A stretch of 40,264 nt of DNA from Thomasclavelia sp. (GCF_017889095.1 NZ_JAGHEW010000376.1:1-40264), one strand, 5' to 3'; numbered from the stretch's first letter, positions 25,043 through 34,959 are shown. Numbers and translations are program-made. Notes: generated from the sequence alone by a model not told the origin.

Positions 25043-25685
25043 ATGAAATTAATAAAAATACTTTTTTATCCAGTAAAAAAAGTATATACAAACTGTAATT
25101 TTAAAATTTAAATTTTATGATTCCCAAATCAATACAAACAATATTCATAATAGTGAGGTTGGAAGTGATTGTAGTATTAATACAAATACAGTCGTTTTTA
25201 ATAGTGTGATTGGAGATTATTCATATTTAAATTATAATTCAATTGTAGAAAACTGTGTTATTGGAAAATTTGTAAGTATTGGATCATTTTGTGAAATAGG
25301 AGCTTATTGTCATCCTACTAATTATATTTCAACCTCTCCTAAGATTTATGGAAGTGGAAGTATTTTACCAATAAAAGATAAAAAGAGTGTTTCTGTTAGG
25401 GATAGGAAAACTATTATTGGCAATGATGTTTGGATTGGAAGTAATGTTGTAATTCTTGAAGGTGTAAAAATTGGAAATGGTGCAATTATTGCTGCAGGAG
25501 CAGTTGTCACAAAAGATGTGAATGATTTTGAGATTGTTGGTGGTATACCAGCAATTGTTTTAAAGAATAGATTTGATAAAAACATCGTTAAAAAGATTAA
25601 TAATCTAAAATGGTGGAATTTGAATTCAAAACAAGAATTAACAGAACTCGCAAATATGAAAGAAGATTTTTACAAATATCTATAA
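25043..25685 (+). pseudogene. Frameshifted LbH (CatB/Vat-type) acetyltransferase
   Basis: ATG 25043 opens MKLIKILFYPVKKVYTNCNF and stops after 22 codons. The next frame then continues KFYDSQINTNNIHNSEVGSD into a hexapeptide-repeat acetyltransferase (CHPTNYISTSP, GNDVWIGSNVVILEGVKIG, GAIIAAGAVVTKDV, GGIPAIVL). Removing one base within the AT run at about 25100-25116 restores a single 213-aa frame. The track ORF from GTG 25206 lacks a ribosome binding site and the first coils. It would O-acetylate the polysaccharide. The shift may be a true pseudogene, phase variation or a sequencing error. Confidence 0.8.
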
Positions 25686-26036
25686 TAATATTTACGATTT
25701 ATATTCAATGTAAAATAAAATATTCATAAGAAAAGAATTAGTATCTTTATTTAACACAGGGTACCAATAATTAATATGGAATAGTTTTTGGAAAAATGTT
25801 TAGAATCGCTATAAAAACAGACATATTATAATCAATTTAAACTTTAAAAAAACAATTTCTCGTTATTATCAGAAAAAATATAGGAATTGAAGAAACAGAG
25901 TTTAATAGACAACATTTGTTGATTGATAATTATTAAAAAATAAGAATGAAATTATGAATAAATTATTATGCATAAATAAAAAGGGATATTATATTAATTA
26001 TTCAGAATATAAAACAAATGTTAATAGGAGGTATTT
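25686..26036. other. AT-rich intergenic gap inside the capsule operon
   Basis: 351 bases with stops in all frames and no recognisable gene, terminator or promoter of quality. The length and composition suggest decayed coding DNA or an assembly junction between two cassettes of the locus. AGGAGG at the right end is the ribosome binding site of the next gene. Confidence 0.4.
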
Positions 26037-27152
26037 ATGAAAAAATACGCTATTTTTTTACCACAATTTCATGAAATTCCAGAAAATAATGAGTGGTGGG
26101 GGAAAGGTTTTACAGAATGGACTAATGTAAAAAAAGGTAGGCCTTTATTTAATGGACATATTCAACCAAAAAAACCATTAAATAATAATTATTATAATTT
26201 GTTAAAAAAAGAGACAATGATAAATCAAACTAATTTAATGAATAAGTATCATATAGATGGAATGGCATACTATCATTACTATTTTAAAGGAAAGAAATTA
26301 TTGGAGAAGCCTGTTGAAAATCTTCTAGAATGGACTGATATCCAGCAAAATTTCTTTTTTATTTGGGCTAATCATTCCTGGGTTAGAACTTGGGAAGGTA
26401 AAAGGGATGTTCTAGTAGAACAGGAATACGGAAATAAAGAGGATTGGGAAAATCATTTTTTATATTTAATAAAATTTTTTAAAGATGATAGGTATGAAAA
26501 GAAAAATAATAAGCCCATTTTTGGCATATTTAATCCTGATATTCCTAATAAAAATGAAATGTTTAAATATTTTGATTTTAGATGTCAACAAGAAGGCTTT
26601 TCAGGTATTTATATATTTGAATCTTATGCTTCGCAATCAAAAGAGAACTTTCCACAAAATTATAATAAATTTATAGAACAAACTAGTAAATATACAAAGG
26701 CAGTTGCCATTAGACAACCAGCTTTTTGTGAATATGATACTGTTATTGGTTTAAAAAAAATTATTTATGTTTATTATAGAATGTGGATGAGAAGTACAAA
26801 AAGAAAGAGCAAGAAACCCTTGGTTTTGAATGGTAATAAAATGATTGAAAAGTATTTAAAAATAAAATTTCCAGTATGCGAGAAAGATATTATTCCAGGA
26901 ATATTCTTTGAATGGGATAATACAGCAAGACATAAAAGTAGGGGATATGTCATAACTCCTTTAGATAAAAGGCATTTTTTTGCATTAATGAATCATGTGA
27001 AGAAATCAGAATATATATTGATTAATGCATGGAATGAATGGTGTGAAGGAATGATACTAGAACCAACTGAAGAAAGTGGATATAAATATTTAGAATGGAT
27101 TAAGGAATGGAGTGAAAAAAATGAAAATAGGATTAATGGGATTCGAATTTAG
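26037..27152 (+). CDS. WbsX-like (GH99-type domain) polysaccharide enzyme
   Basis: 371 aa. The opening FLPQFHEIPENNEWWGKGFT and EWTNVKKGRPLF is the hallmark of the WbsX/GT-WbsX family, followed by YHYYFKGKKLLEKP and a C-terminal NAWNEWCEGMILEPTEE. These proteins share a fold with glycoside hydrolase family 99 but occur in O-antigen and capsule loci, where they are thought to act as glycosyltransferases or processing enzymes. The gene overlaps the following pyruvyltransferase gene. Confidence 0.9.
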   Translation: MKKYAIFLPQFHEIPENNEWWGKGFTEWTNVKKGRPLFNGHIQPKKPLNNNYYNLLKKETMINQTNLMNKYHIDGMAYYHYYFKGKKLLEKPVENLLEWTDIQQNFFFIWANHSWVRTWEGKRDVLVEQEYGNKEDWENHFLYLIKFFKDDRYEKKNNKPIFGIFNPDIPNKNEMFKYFDFRCQQEGFSGIYIFESYASQSKENFPQNYNKFIEQTSKYTKAVAIRQPAFCEYDTVIGLKKIIYVYYRMWMRSTKRKSKKPLVLNGNKMIEKYLKIKFPVCEKDIIPGIFFEWDNTARHKSRGYVITPLDKRHFFALMNHVKKSEYILINAWNEWCEGMILEPTEESGYKYLEWIKEWSEKNENRINGIRI

Positions 27153-28284
27153 CTCAGCTAATAAAGGGTGTGAGGCATTGTCGTATTCTTTTTTAGAAAT
27201 ATTAAATGATATTTTTCAAGATAATGAATATCCAATTGAAATTTATAATTTTACAGAGTATGATTTAGGGCTTTTACCAGAATCTTATAATAAATTTGAT
27301 TTTTATCAAATTGTACCAAAATTAAAAGATTTTAGCTTTACTTATTTACGTATGCTAAAAAAATGTGATTTTATATTTGATATAACTATGGGTGATAGCT
27401 TTTCAGATATATATTCAATAAAATACTATAATTCATTAATGAGAAACAAGCGGATTGCAAGTATATTTGCAGGTAAGTACATATTATTACCTCAAACATA
27501 CGGACCATTTAATTTGGCAGAGTCTAGAAAAAAAGCTCAAAAAGTTTTGAAAAAGAGTAAAAAAATCTATTGTAGAGATGAACTATCTCAAAAACTTTTA
27601 GAAGAAAAATTTAATATTAATGATTCACAATTGGTTACAGATATTGCTTTTTTCTTGCCATATGATAAATCTTTGTACGAATTTAATACTAACAATACTA
27701 AAATTGGGATCAATGTATCAGGGTTGCTTTATAAAGGTGGATTTAACGAAAATAATCAATTCAATTTATCTATAGATTATAAACAATTTATAAACAATAT
27801 TCTAAAATATTTTGAAAAACTAGTATATGAAGGTTATGAAATTTACTTAATTCCACATGTAATTGATTTAAATAAAAATTCTAATGATGATGACTATAAA
27901 ATTAGTAAAGAATTGATAGAATTATACCCTTCACTCAAATTGGCACCAATATTTGAAAATCCAATCCAAGCTAAAAGTTTTATTAGTAATATGGATATAT
28001 TTATAGGATCTAGAATGCATTCTACGATTGCAGCATTTTCTTCTGGTGTTCTTACTATACCTATTTCTTATAGTAGAAAGTTTGAAGGATTATTTAATAG
28101 TTTTGATTATCCATATGTAATTAATGGTAGAACAGAAAGTACTTCTTCAGGCATAAATAAAGTCATAGAGTATATTAATAAAAAAGAAATATTACAGGGA
28201 AAACAAAAAAAATCTAAAGAAATTATAGACAGTTTAAGTAGTGAATTTAAAAATAGTATAAAAGAAATACTATTTAATATTTAA
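27121..28284 (+). CDS. Polysaccharide pyruvyl transferase family protein
   Basis: 387 aa from ATG 27121 (the track adds three residues from GTG 27112). The GT-B-like plan of PF04230 is visible: MGFEFSSANKGCEALSYSF, DITMGDSFSDIYS, LPQTYGPF, KIYCRDELSQKLL and the C-terminal IGSRMHSTIAAFSSG. It transfers pyruvate from phosphoenolpyruvate to form a ketal on a sugar, adding negative charge. Some relatives have other activities, so the donor is inferred. The stretch after SRMHS is conserved in active members. Confidence 0.9.
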   Translation: MKIGLMGFEFSSANKGCEALSYSFLEILNDIFQDNEYPIEIYNFTEYDLGLLPESYNKFDFYQIVPKLKDFSFTYLRMLKKCDFIFDITMGDSFSDIYSIKYYNSLMRNKRIASIFAGKYILLPQTYGPFNLAESRKKAQKVLKKSKKIYCRDELSQKLLEEKFNINDSQLVTDIAFFLPYDKSLYEFNTNNTKIGINVSGLLYKGGFNENNQFNLSIDYKQFINNILKYFEKLVYEGYEIYLIPHVIDLNKNSNDDDYKISKELIELYPSLKLAPIFENPIQAKSFISNMDIFIGSRMHSTIAAFSSGVLTIPISYSRKFEGLFNSFDYPYVINGRTESTSSGINKVIEYINKKEILQGKQKKSKEIIDSLSSEFKNSIKEILFNI

Positions 28285-28309
28285 ATATAGTAAAGAGGAG
28301 GTTAGAACA

Positions 28310-30034
28310 ATGAACTATACCAACAATGATAATATAGAAATTATCACTACTTTATTAAAAAAGCATAAAATTAAGGATATTATAATTAGTCCTGGAGGAA
28401 CAAATATTCCTTTAATAAAATCCTTACAAAAAGATGATTTTTTTACTTGTTATTCTATTGTTGATGAAAGAAGTGCTATATATTTTGCTATAGGAGTATA
28501 CCTTCAAACAGGTAACATTGTGGCGACTGTGTGCACTAGTGCACAAGCTACTAGAAATTATATTCCAGGTTTGACAGAAGCTTACTACAAGCATGTTCCT
28601 ATATTAGCTATTACAATGGAAAAGCATCCACGTTTTACTTATCAAGAGTATATGCAAGCCCCTGATCAAACATCATTACCAAATGATTCAGTAAAAAAAT
28701 CAGTAGAATTGCCTTATATAAGTGATAGTAATGATGTTTATCATAGCATAAGATGTGTCAATGAGGCTATCTTAGAGTTGAGTAGAGAGGGAATGGGACC
28801 AGTACAATTATGTGTACCCTGGCTAGATTTCCCATTAAAAAGCAATAACATCAAAATCAGATCCATAAATAGATTTAGTAAAGACGATATTAAAGACTTA
28901 GAAATAAAAGATAAGAGTATAATGCTAGTGATAGGGGAACATAGGCCATTTAATAAAGAACAAACAGAAATTATAAATCGCTTTTGTGAGAATTATAACG
29001 TAATGGTTTATGTAAACCATTTGTCTAATTTTAATAATAAATATTCAATAAATGCTAACCTTCTTTTATCTACAATGAAGGATGAAGAATTTAATAACTT
29101 AAAACCTGATGTTTTTATTACAATAGGTGGTCAAACAGGCGATTATCCTTTATTTTTGACATTATCAAACAATAATATTGATATTGAGCATTGGAGAATT
29201 TGTGAAGATGGAAAGATAGTGGATACATATGACAAATTAACTAGGATATATCAATGTAGCCTAGAAGAATTTTTTAGTAATGTTCAGGATGCAGAATGTA
29301 AAGAACATTCATATTACCGTAAATGGGAATTAGCAAGGAAAGAAAAAAATATAAATATAAATGTTCCATTTTCAAGTTTATCAATTGCACAGTACCTGCA
29401 TAATAAGATACCGAAATCATCTATTATACAATTTTCAATATTACACAGTTTGCGAATTTGGAATTTATTTGAATTAGATTCATCTATAGAATGTTATTCA
29501 AATGTCGGAGCATTTGGAATAGACGGTGGAATGTCTACTCTTATTGGTCAAAGTATTGTTACAGATAAGCTATCCTTTATTATTATAGGTGATTTAGCTT
29601 TTTACTATGATATGAATTCTTTAGGAATAAGAGATATAAAAAGCAATTTAAGAATATTGCTTATTAATAATAATGGTGGTGTAGAATTTAAATTACATGG
29701 TGGAAATAATAAAGAAATAAATGAGTATATAGCTGCCGGAAATCATTTTAATAATGCCGAAGGGTGGGCAAATACATGTGGATTTCTTTATTTATCAGCT
29801 CATTCCATGGATGAGTTTATAAAATATTCTGAAAAATTTTTATCTGAATCGGATTTACCTATTATATTAGAGGTTTTTGTTAGCGATGAAGATGAAAGTG
29901 AGGCATATAATAGAGTGCTTGAATTTAACAAAAATTTATCTGTAAGCGAACAGGTCAAAAAGACTGTGAAAAACTCAGTAAAAACAATATTAGGGAAAAA
30001 AGCAGTTGATAAAATTAGAGAGTTAAAGAGGTAA
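28310..30034 (+). CDS. MenD-like thiamine diphosphate-dependent enzyme
   Basis: 574 aa. The three-domain ThDP layout is complete: a PYR domain with the cofactor-activating Glu in VDERSAIYFAIG, a central domain and a PP domain with the GD...N diphosphate motif in IGDLAFYYDMN. Overall it looks most like MenD. It is not beside other menaquinone genes but in a capsule operon, directly before an SDR. I infer that it builds an unusual sugar substituent by decarboxylative C-C bond formation from a 2-oxo acid, as YerE-type ThDP enzymes do for branched sugars. The substrate is unknown. Confidence 0.82.
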   Translation: MNYTNNDNIEIITTLLKKHKIKDIIISPGGTNIPLIKSLQKDDFFTCYSIVDERSAIYFAIGVYLQTGNIVATVCTSAQATRNYIPGLTEAYYKHVPILAITMEKHPRFTYQEYMQAPDQTSLPNDSVKKSVELPYISDSNDVYHSIRCVNEAILELSREGMGPVQLCVPWLDFPLKSNNIKIRSINRFSKDDIKDLEIKDKSIMLVIGEHRPFNKEQTEIINRFCENYNVMVYVNHLSNFNNKYSINANLLLSTMKDEEFNNLKPDVFITIGGQTGDYPLFLTLSNNNIDIEHWRICEDGKIVDTYDKLTRIYQCSLEEFFSNVQDAECKEHSYYRKWELARKEKNININVPFSSLSIAQYLHNKIPKSSIIQFSILHSLRIWNLFELDSSIECYSNVGAFGIDGGMSTLIGQSIVTDKLSFIIIGDLAFYYDMNSLGIRDIKSNLRILLINNNGGVEFKLHGGNNKEINEYIAAGNHFNNAEGWANTCGFLYLSAHSMDEFIKYSEKFLSESDLPIILEVFVSDEDESEAYNRVLEFNKNLSVSEQVKKTVKNSVKTILGKKAVDKIRELKR

Positions 30035-30037
30035 AAA

Positions 30038-30892
30038 ATGAGGACTTTAGAGTTGATATATAAAATTAAACAGAAATTAACAAAAATAGAAAAAGAAAAA
30101 GTTCTTATTCCTGTTTATAACGGGTGTTTATTAAAAGATAGAATAGCATTTATTACAGGAGGTTCTTCTGGAATAGGATATGCAATTGCTAGTTCATTTT
30201 TAAGAAATGGTGCAAAAGTAATTATTTCAGGAAGAAATATTGATAGATTAAATATTGCAAAAGATAAGTTGATTAAAGAAACTGATTGTAATGAGAGTGA
30301 TATAATATGTTTTGAATTAGATATTACTAGAATTAATTATAATGAAAATAAATTAAATTCATTTTTAGATCAATATAAGAATATTGATATTTTTGTTAAT
30401 AACGCAGGCATAAATAAAGGTGAATCATTTCCAAATACAGATTTAATTGATTATGAAAATGTTTTGGATACAAATTTAAAAGGAATGTATTTTTTTTCAC
30501 AATATATATTTAAATATATGATAAAGAATAAGATACATGGAAATATACTTATTATTAATTCTTCTTCTTCTCTTAGACCTGCTATAACACCATATATTGT
30601 TTCTAAATGGGGTGAAAGATCACTTACTTTAGGTATGGCAAAAAAAGCATTGCAATATGGAATTACTGTTAATGGATTAGCTCCAGGTTCAACTTTAACA
30701 CCTATGTTAGAAAAAGGAAATAAAACAGATCTTTCTTTAGATTATTCTCCAATTAAAAGATATATTGCACCAGAAGAAATTGGAAATATGGCTACATTTT
30801 TAGTTAGTGATATGGGAAAGACTATTATTGGAGATACAATATATATGACAGGAGGAGCAGGAGTTATTACATATGATGATATGCAGTATTAG
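30038..30892 (+). CDS. Short-chain dehydrogenase/reductase
   Basis: 284 aa. The core SDR begins near residue 38, after a 37-residue extension. The cofactor motif is TGGSSGIG, followed by NNAG, the catalytic serine in INSSSS and Tyr-x-x-x-Lys in YIVSK, so the enzyme should be active. It lies 3 bp after the MenD-like gene. Its likely job is to reduce the product of that enzyme or a related keto intermediate. The pairing is inference from proximity. Confidence 0.9.
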   Translation: MRTLELIYKIKQKLTKIEKEKVLIPVYNGCLLKDRIAFITGGSSGIGYAIASSFLRNGAKVIISGRNIDRLNIAKDKLIKETDCNESDIICFELDITRINYNENKLNSFLDQYKNIDIFVNNAGINKGESFPNTDLIDYENVLDTNLKGMYFFSQYIFKYMIKNKIHGNILIINSSSSLRPAITPYIVSKWGERSLTLGMAKKALQYGITVNGLAPGSTLTPMLEKGNKTDLSLDYSPIKRYIAPEEIGNMATFLVSDMGKTIIGDTIYMTGGAGVITYDDMQY

Positions 30893-30906
30893 GAAAGGGG
30901 AATATT

Positions 30907-32304
30907 ATGGTAAAGAGTAAATATAATACGCTTGTAAAAAATATTGGTTTGTTTACAATAGGAAGTTTTGGATCAAAAATAGTTTCTTTTTTAATGGTTC
31001 CATTATATACTGCAGTTTTAAGTACTTCAGATTATGGTATGGTAGATCTTGTTTCCTCAACTGCACAATTATTAATACCAATATTAATTTTAAGTATTCA
31101 AGATGCTACTTTACGCTTTAGTATGGATTCAAAGTATGAAAAAAGTGATGTTATATCTACAACTATCAACATAATAATAAAAGGTTCAATAATATTAATC
31201 TTCGGAGTTTTTATCGTAGAAATAATTGGATTATTTTCGTTGGAATTATCATATTATGTATTTTTGATACTGTTATTTATATTGGGATCTTTAAATAATT
31301 GCTTTAATTTATATTTGAAAGCGAAAAATAATGCATCTGCTATAGCAATCAGTGGTATTTTAACTACATTTATTACATGTGTTAGTAATATCCTTTTATT
31401 GATTGTATTTACGTTTGGTACTACTGGATATATGATAAGTAATGTAATCGGGTTAGCCTTATCAGTATTGTACCAGCTTTTTATTGGGAAGATTTATAAG
31501 GATTTACATTTAGTAAATTATAATAATTTATCAAAACCTATGACTAAATATAGTATTCCATTAATTTCTAATTCTATTGCATGGTGGATCAATTATACAA
31601 GTGATCGATATATACTTGCATATTTATGTGGAGTAGCTGCTAACGGTATATATTCAGTAGCTTATAAAATTCCAACAATATTAACTACCTTTCAGAGTAT
31701 TTTTTATAATGCATGGTCTATATCAGCTATTTCAGAATATGATAAAAATGATAAAGATGGATTTATTAGTAATAATTATACTTTATACAGTTGTGTTTCA
31801 ATTTTAGTATGTTCGTTTTTATTGATAATAAATGTCCCATTAGCATCTGTTTTATATTCCGGAGAATACTTTATAGCTTGGCGAAGTGTTCCATTCTTAC
31901 TGGTAGGAACTGTATTTAATGGAATAGCACAATTTGAAGGGTGCCTTTTTGCTGCAACAAAAAGGACTAAAATGGTCTCGTTTACTACTGTAATTGGAGC
32001 ACTTGTAAATATGATATGTAATTTTATATTCATATACTTTTTTGGAGCTATAGGTGCAGCGTTTTCAACAATGCTAGGATATGGGGTTACATGGTTATTA
32101 AGAACCATTTTTTTACAGACATTCATTAAAATGAAAGTAAATTGGTCTAAACATAGAATTATCCTATGTTTAATCATTATTCAGGCTATTCTTGCAACTT
32201 TAAATATATTTAATTTTCTGCAAATTATAATATTCATAGTAATAGTATTTATGCATAAAGAATATATTCAGAAGATTTTTAATTTAGTGATAAGTCATAC
32301 ATAA
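30907..32304 (+). CDS. wzx: Wzx-type lipid-linked repeat-unit flippase
   Basis: 465 aa with about 12-14 transmembrane helices in the MOP/MATE-like pattern. The N-terminal NIGLFTIGSFGSKIVSFLMVPLYT and TSDYGMVDL are typical of Wzx proteins. It moves the undecaprenyl-linked repeat across the membrane for Wzy. GGAAAGGGG upstream supports the start. With Wzy and the phosphoglycosyltransferase, this completes a Wzx/Wzy-dependent pathway. It is the last intact polysaccharide gene. Confidence 0.93.
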   Translation: MVKSKYNTLVKNIGLFTIGSFGSKIVSFLMVPLYTAVLSTSDYGMVDLVSSTAQLLIPILILSIQDATLRFSMDSKYEKSDVISTTINIIIKGSIILIFGVFIVEIIGLFSLELSYYVFLILLFILGSLNNCFNLYLKAKNNASAIAISGILTTFITCVSNILLLIVFTFGTTGYMISNVIGLALSVLYQLFIGKIYKDLHLVNYNNLSKPMTKYSIPLISNSIAWWINYTSDRYILAYLCGVAANGIYSVAYKIPTILTTFQSIFYNAWSISAISEYDKNDKDGFISNNYTLYSCVSILVCSFLLIINVPLASVLYSGEYFIAWRSVPFLLVGTVFNGIAQFEGCLFAATKRTKMVSFTTVIGALVNMICNFIFIYFFGAIGAAFSTMLGYGVTWLLRTIFLQTFIKMKVNWSKHRIILCLIIIQAILATLNIFNFLQIIIFIVIVFMHKEYIQKIFNLVISHT

Positions 32305-33281
32305 TAGACTTGGTTTTATAATGAATATAGATAATGTATTGAAAGAAATCATTTTTGTGCAATTGAAAGGATGGAAAATATAGAATAAAATTGATTAAAC
32401 TCTAATAAAAATATAAAAAGCAAGCATTATTTTTTGAATATTACGTTTCTAATGGTAATAAACGGAAATCTAGCCATAGAATTAAATCTTTAAAACATTA
32501 GTCAATTTATATTTGAGTATCAAAGTATACTAAGTTATATTTTAAGGAATTTTTTATTGATCATTAATGTATGGTTCATTATATTAAAGAAGTATATTCA
32601 AAAACTTAGCATTATTCAAATTCATAGTATATTTACTAAAATAAATTTCCTTTATATATGACATGATTTGTATGGTAAATTGAATTTTGTTTTTGTAATG
32701 TGATAAAGTGGATATATCGAATATAAATAGTTATCAATTTAGAACTAAAGTGATGTTTAATATCAAAAAAGTATTAATATCGCTAAGTAAAGCATGTTAA
32801 AAGTATCGTTATGTGGATTCAACAAATATGAGAACACTATATCCCTAGGTTAATTAATTTACTAGTTGCTTACGGAATGGTGGATAAAAATCTAAATGTG
32901 TACTTATCTTTCAATTTCCTACTGCATAAAGATAAAATAGATGTAGATATATTGACAATAAAAGAATATTCATTTTGTATAAATAGTAAAAAAGGTAGAA
33001 TGTTAATCCAAAATATTAATAAATTTATTTAAAAAAACTTGATTAACCATGAGACACAGAACATGTAATTAAAATTAGATAAATCCAGAAATATAAACAG
33101 ATTTATTTAGATTATAAGTACTGGCTTTATGATTTTTTTAAGAAAAAACTATACCCCTGTATGATGTGGTCAATCAAGTAAAAAATTATTTATTAAAATA
33201 AATAAAAAATATGTAATATAGGATTTAAAATTAATTAATAATGACTTTTTAAATACAGAGAGTAGTTAGAAGGAGTTTGAT
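32305..33281. other. Long AT-rich gap, probably decayed DNA
   Basis: About 980 bases with no convincing gene. The only open stretch I noted is a 51-codon frame at 32877-33032 on the plus strand (MVDKNLNVYLSFNFL...), with no family resemblance and no good ribosome binding site. The composition matches the capsule region, so this may be a degraded glycosyltransferase or polymerase gene at the cargo boundary. No tRNA or terminator is evident. Confidence 0.4.
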
Positions 33282-34094
33282 ATGTATATTAATACAACAA
33301 GTAAAGAGGAAATAGAAAAATCACTATGTCAGGTACTCAATATAAATAGGGAAAAACTATATGAATTGATAGAGGAATGTTATAACTTATTTCAAAGAAA
33401 TCATCAAGTGTTTGTTATAGATGATCAGTTTGATTTCTTTTATAAGTTTGTAGAAAAACATCAGGTAGAAAATATTGATAAGGTATTACTAATACATTTA
33501 TCCAGACGATTGCAAAATGATGAAGATAATAATGGCTATAATTTTCTTGGCACATTAACATATAAAACTTCTTTATCAAACTTTTTGGGGAGATATGGTA
33601 TTACTTTTCAGTACGATGATCATATAAAAATGCTAGTCGATGATAAAGAAATTAATCTAGATAATGGAGATGAAAGCTATTCTTATTATTATTTAAAAAA
33701 TAGATTTGGATATCTTTATAAAGATTTTAATTTTAAAGGATATATGTTTGGTGATAACATAGAAAAAAGTGAAGTATATGAGATACATGAGGAAGGTCCA
33801 GAATTTTTTGGATACCTTTTTTTATTTACTGATGATAAATTTATAGATGATTTTTATGAACAGTCTGAATATTATAAATTTGAATATTTAGTACCTTTAG
33901 AAATGTTAAATTTTGAGGACTGTGAAACAATGTCTGATACTGATAAGCAAAGATATATTATTGTGAACTGTTTGCAAAGACTTTATAGATATGTTTTTGA
34001 TCCTGATATGAATATCTATGAAAACAGGGTCTTATGTATAGAAGATGATATTGCATTATCAGACAGCTATTTAATCAGTAAAACGAAAATATAG
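33282..34094 (+). CDS. Unknown soluble protein
   Basis: 270 aa, acidic, without signal peptide or membrane helices. I do not recognise the family. Visible features are an N-terminal helical region, HLSRRLQNDEDNNGYNF near residue 80, SYYYLKNRFGYLYKDFNFKG near 130-150 and EGPEFFGYLFLF near 170. AGAAGGAG ahead of ATG 33282 is a good ribosome binding site. It stands alone, flanked by the decayed gap and followed by a strong terminator, so it is its own transcription unit. A defence or cargo role is possible but not shown. Confidence 0.6.
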   Translation: MYINTTSKEEIEKSLCQVLNINREKLYELIEECYNLFQRNHQVFVIDDQFDFFYKFVEKHQVENIDKVLLIHLSRRLQNDEDNNGYNFLGTLTYKTSLSNFLGRYGITFQYDDHIKMLVDDKEINLDNGDESYSYYYLKNRFGYLYKDFNFKGYMFGDNIEKSEVYEIHEEGPEFFGYLFLFTDDKFIDDFYEQSEYYKFEYLVPLEMLNFEDCETMSDTDKQRYIIVNCLQRLYRYVFDPDMNIYENRVLCIEDDIALSDSYLISKTKI

Positions 34095-34178
34095 GTACTA
34101 ATATTTTAAGTAGCATTTCATTAGACTAATAAAAAACTATTTTATAGGTTATAAAAATTTAATATTGTTTACATTATG

Positions 34179-34211
34179 GGTCAGTGACTATATTTAGCAC
34201 TGACCTTTTTT
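34179..34211 (+). terminator. Strong intrinsic terminator
   Basis: GGTCAGTG pairs with CACTGACC (8 bp), extended by CTA/TAG after a one-base bulge, with a TATT loop and TTTTTT after it. It ends the unit of the unknown 270-aa gene. The rest of the gap up to 34444 shows no gene. Confidence 0.85.
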
Positions 34212-34444
34212 GTTATATGTGGATATTAAGTTAAGTTTTCATATTATTTTGTTATGCTAATTGACCTCATTGCATGTAAAAAAGTTAATTTAATTGGTAT
34301 TTTTTTGTGATTGTTATTATTTAACAGTATTTGTTTGATATTATATTTCAACAATTCAATGTTGGGGAGAGAGCGATGAACAACACTATACGTGCACCAC
34401 CTATACTTTCATATATTTTATCAAAATATTATGGAGGTATAGTA

Positions 34445-34894
34445 ATGTATAAAAGTGATTATTCAAAGTATTGTTTTAGACAGATTAAAGATGAAAATGG
34501 AGATAAAAAGTATTATATAAAGATAAAAAAGGAATTTATAGAAGTACCTAAAGAAGTATATTCATTAATTATTAATAGTGTACATACAGAATCATATAGA
34601 AATAAAAGAAGAGCAGCGGTAACGATCCAATATTATGAAGGTGTGGAAAGTGAAGCTGCTCCTTTTTTTTGCAATTTTGCTGATGAGATCCACACTAAGT
34701 TTTTAGCAAAACAGGCTATAAAAGAAATAATGAAATTGCCTGTTAAGTACAGAGATATAGCCTACTGTATTTTTGTTTTGGAGTATACCCAAAGTGAAAC
34801 TGCCCGAATTCTAAATATCCCTTACAGCACAGTTCATGACAGAAAAATAAAAGCAATGAAAATTTTACAAAAAAAAATTAAAAAAAACCGTTAA
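34445..34894 (+). CDS. Sigma-70 region 4-like regulator (Tn916 Orf7-like)
   Basis: 149 aa from ATG 34445, which has GGAGG seven bases upstream; the track start 34331 has no such signal. The C-terminal 60 residues form a sigma-4 helix-turn-helix (AIKEIMKLPVKYRDIAYCIF, then QSETARILNIPYSTVHDRK). There is no clear region 2, so it may act as an activator or anti-repressor rather than a full sigma factor. Its place upstream of the excisionase and integrase genes recalls the Tn916 regulatory genes. Confidence 0.75.
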   Translation: MYKSDYSKYCFRQIKDENGDKKYYIKIKKEFIEVPKEVYSLIINSVHTESYRNKRRAAVTIQYYEGVESEAAPFFCNFADEIHTKFLAKQAIKEIMKLPVKYRDIAYCIFVLEYTQSETARILNIPYSTVHDRKIKAMKILQKKIKKNR

Positions 34895-34959
34895 ATGATA
34901 TTCCAGCTTTGTCAGCAATAAGTGAAGGGTTAAACATCACTTAAACGGAGGAATTAAAG

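Noticed and set aside
25206-25685. Acetyltransferase starting at GTG 25206 as an intact gene
   Set aside because: There is no ribosome binding site, and the preceding coils of the beta-helix are encoded upstream in the same frame without a start codon, which points to a frameshift.
31776-32177. 133-aa minus-strand ORF
   Set aside because: It is a shadow of wzx. The plus-strand frame encodes a clear polytopic flippase.
32877-33032. 51-aa ORF in the decayed gap
   Set aside because: No family resemblance, weak start context and AT-rich composition. Probably a chance or relic frame.
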